Of a stretch of DNA of 6,295 nucleotides, positions 4,473 to 6,295 are shown one piece after another. A model generated the notes under the pieces. It had not been told where the DNA came from and ran no database searches. It saw nothing but the letters and a program-made list of their open reading frames with translations. A program made the translations under genes and the position numbers. How positions within the stretch are numbered: the first letter of the stretch is position 1; each line of letters begins with the position of its first letter. The stretch is from Dehalococcoidia bacterium (GTDB lineage Bacteria > Chloroflexota > Dehalococcoidia > Lucifugimonadales > JAGWBF01), in the NCBI GenBank assembly GCA_021296015.1, contig JAGWBG010000091.1, positions 1 through 6,295 on the forward strand, given 5' to 3'.

Positions 4473-6275
4473 CTAACTGTCACTGCAAGTCGGGTCGCAC
4501 CATATATGCTCCCACTTGTAGTTTTGAGTGTAGGCTGTGGGAGAGATGTTGAAGTTCTGGACTATGCTCGACAGGAACATGGGTCTTATGACGAAGTACA
4601 TCCCTATGGTATAGGCCTCCTCCAGAAGGATGTCCGCCGCTTGCAAGGCCAGTACTCTCCGCTCATCCCGGTCGGAAATTCTCGTTTGCTGCTGGAAGAG
4701 GTCTTCGATTCGAGAGTCCTCCCACTTGGTGTAGTTACCTGGGCCGGAGACTCTGTACACACGTCCGAACATGTCCTCCGGGTCAATAACCAGGAGGCCG
4801 CTGCTCTGGGACAGCATCTTGAAGTCGCCGGTCCTACGGCGTGTGTCAAGTGTGGCGCCCTCTTGCACGTCCAGGGTGATGTCTATGTTCAAGAACCTTC
4901 TCAACTGGTCGGCAACCACCTGGCCCGCTTCCAGCGAGTCAAGCCCGCCGCCGGCCATAATCTCGGTCTGGAAACCGTCGGCGTAGCCTGCTGCCTCCAT
5001 CAGCCTCTGGGCCTCGGCTATATCGTCGGGATGCTTTTCACCGTTCAACTCCCTGAAGCCGGGAACCTGGGCCACTTCGTCCTCAGTCAACGAGAACCAA
5101 TAGTTGGGCGCGAAGGGATAGCCCAAAGTACCCTTGCCACGGGTCAGAATCTCAACTAAAGGCTGGCGATGAATCGCCAGTGACATTGCCCGCCTCACCC
5201 TACTGTCGGTGAAAGGCTCGACGTTGGGGTTGGGGTGCAGGTTAACGTGGCTGGCGGGGCCCGCCCAGAGCACCGTGCCTATGCCTTCGCTCTCGGCCTG
5301 GCTTCCAAGCTGAAGGGCTTCCTCCTTGGTCATGTGGGTAACCATGGTGGCGGACATCAGTATCTGCCCAGTCTTGTGGGCTGCCGTCACCGTACCCGCC
5401 GATCCCAGGAGGATGTACCTTATGCCGTCAAGGTAGGGAAGCCCCGGCTTCCAGTAGTTGCTGTTCCGCTCATACTCTATATCCACGTCCGGCTCATAGT
5501 TCTTCAATTTGAAGGGGCCTGAGCCAAGCTGGTTTTCTATGGTCGCAAGGTCGGCCCCACCCTCTAGGTAGTGCTTGGGACGCATCTGCATGAAGTCCAG
5601 GCCAAGGTAGGGGAAGAAGGCCGCCGCCTGGTACTGCATGTTCACCTTTACGGTCTTGTCATTTATCACCTCGGAGTTGTCGTAGTAAGGGCCTATAAGA
5701 CCCACCCACGGCCTGGGTTCGTCCGGGTTAGTCATGTCGTCCAGGCTGTACTTTATGTCCGCGGCAGTAATGGGGGTGTCGTCGTGCCACCAGGCATCTT
5801 TCAGGTAGAAGGTGTAAGATAGCCCGTCTTCGCTCAATTCCCATGTATCCGCAATGTCCCCCCTTATATCCAGAGGGTCGGCGGTCTCGGGGTTGTAGTG
5901 GACAAGCTCGTTATACATCGGCGAGTTCATGTATGCGGGGTTCCATCCACTGAGATAGCCATCGAAACCCGCCCCGAAGGGACCGTAGGGAATCATCATG
6001 GTCAGAACGCCGCCCTGTTTCCCCGGAAGCTCGTCAACCCCCGGCGTCGGCGTGAGCTGAGGGGCCGCGGTGGCGATGGCGGCCTCACTCTCCGGCTCAA
6101 TGGGCCGGGGAGTGGGGGTGGGCTGGGGTGTGTCGGTAGCAGCTTCCATCATAGCCGTGGGTTCCGGCATCGGGGTCGCGTCGTCGCCGCCACAGGCTGA
6201 GGCAATCGCCGCAAGCGCAATTAGCATGGGAATGAATAGCAAGGACCCAGGCTTGAGGAGCCTCTTGTACGACAT
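4473..6275 (-). CDS. ABC transporter substrate-binding lipoprotein, SBP_bac_5 family (first paralogue, complete)
   Basis: A 600-aa secreted lipoprotein that should capture a peptide or related solute for the DppBC-type permease encoded downstream. The start at 6275 has an excellent AAGGAGGT at 6281-6288, 5 nt away. The signal peptide is residues 1-27 (SLLFIPMLIALAAIASA) with lipobox Cys28. Residues 29-87 are a Thr/Pro/Glu-rich spacer. The SBP_bac_5 domain starts near 88. Hallmarks are DGLSYTFYL...WWHDDTPITAADIKYSLDDM (150-181), GSGPFKLKNYEPDVDIEYER (251-270), NSNYWKPGLPYLDGI (271-285), EPFTDSRVRRAMSLAIHRQP (353-372), HPDDIAEAQRLMEAAGY (415-431) and IDPEDMF (497-503). The C-terminus is complete and has two cysteines close together (WCDPTC, 592-597) that could form a disulfide. 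The length exceeds E. coli DppA/OppA mainly because of the spacer. The canonical amino-terminus-binding Asp of DppA/OppA is not obvious before IDPED, where the residues are LLV. Family assignment is sure, substrate unknown. Upstream control lies outside the window. Confidence 0.97.
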   Translation of the reverse strand: MSYKRLLKPGSLLFIPMLIALAAIASACGGDDATPMPEPTAMMEAATDTPQPTPTPRPIEPESEAAIATAAPQLTPTPGVDELPGKQGGVLTMMIPYGPFGAGFDGYLSGWNPAYMNSPMYNELVHYNPETADPLDIRGDIADTWELSEDGLSYTFYLKDAWWHDDTPITAADIKYSLDDMTNPDEPRPWVGLIGPYYDNSEVINDKTVKVNMQYQAAAFFPYLGLDFMQMRPKHYLEGGADLATIENQLGSGPFKLKNYEPDVDIEYERNSNYWKPGLPYLDGIRYILLGSAGTVTAAHKTGQILMSATMVTHMTKEEALQLGSQAESEGIGTVLWAGPASHVNLHPNPNVEPFTDSRVRRAMSLAIHRQPLVEILTRGKGTLGYPFAPNYWFSLTEDEVAQVPGFRELNGEKHPDDIAEAQRLMEAAGYADGFQTEIMAGGGLDSLEAGQVVADQLRRFLNIDITLDVQEGATLDTRRRTGDFKMLSQSSGLLVIDPEDMFGRVYRVSGPGNYTKWEDSRIEDLFQQQTRISDRDERRVLALQAADILLEEAYTIGMYFVIRPMFLSSIVQNFNISPTAYTQNYKWEHIWCDPTCSDS

Positions 6276-6295
6276 GTCAGACCTCCTTACTATTT

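Noticed and set aside
1..6295. tRNA, rRNA, CRISPR array or transposase
   Set aside because: I saw no cloverleaf with a TTCGA-type loop in place, no regular direct-repeat array, and no transposase-like frame or matching terminal inverted repeats.

Overview
The window holds part of an ABC importer locus of the peptide/nickel/opine (SBP_bac_5 plus BPD_transp_1) class. All four protein genes lie on the minus strand, so transcription runs from the right end to the left end. In order they are: a complete substrate-binding lipoprotein (6275-4473, 600 aa), a DppB/OppB-type permease (4078-3119, 319 aa), a DppC/OppC-type permease (3087-2164, 307 aa), and a second binding lipoprotein (1703 to the left edge). 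The second lipoprotein is a clear paralogue of the first. It has no stop or frameshift inside the window and simply runs off the edge, lacking roughly the last 35-40 residues. No ATPase gene is present.

Organism: the binding proteins start with a lipobox ending in Cys28, followed by a Thr/Pro/Glu-rich spacer of about 60 residues (CG-D-D-A-T-P-x-P-E-P-T-A-M-M-E type). This is typical of Chloroflexota, especially uncultured Dehalococcoidia/SAR202-like lineages. The DNA is moderately GC-rich. The taxon is an inference from style, not from a marker gene.

Layout: the two permease genes are 31 bp apart and almost certainly co-transcribed. They are separated from the upstream binding-protein gene by a 394-bp gap. 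That gap holds a perfect 13-bp-stem hairpin, a 24-bp imperfect palindrome, a REP-like palindrome and promoter-like sequences. They are separated from the second binding-protein gene by a 460-bp gap. This one holds a hairpin followed by a T-rich tract (probable terminator of the permease operon), further small inverted repeats and a good sigma-70-like promoter (TTGACA) with a leader of about 120 nt. The locus therefore looks like three transcription units rather than one simple operon.

How they work together (inference from family knowledge): one permease heterodimer in the membrane could accept ligand from two lipid-anchored binding proteins with different specificity, powered by ATPase subunits encoded elsewhere. 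The substrate cannot be fixed from sequence. The family is diverse, and the Asp that holds the peptide amino group in DppA/OppA is not evident in either protein. I found no unmistakably new system. The best leads are the paired binding proteins around one permease pair, their pattern of divergence, and the dyad elements in the intergenic DNA.
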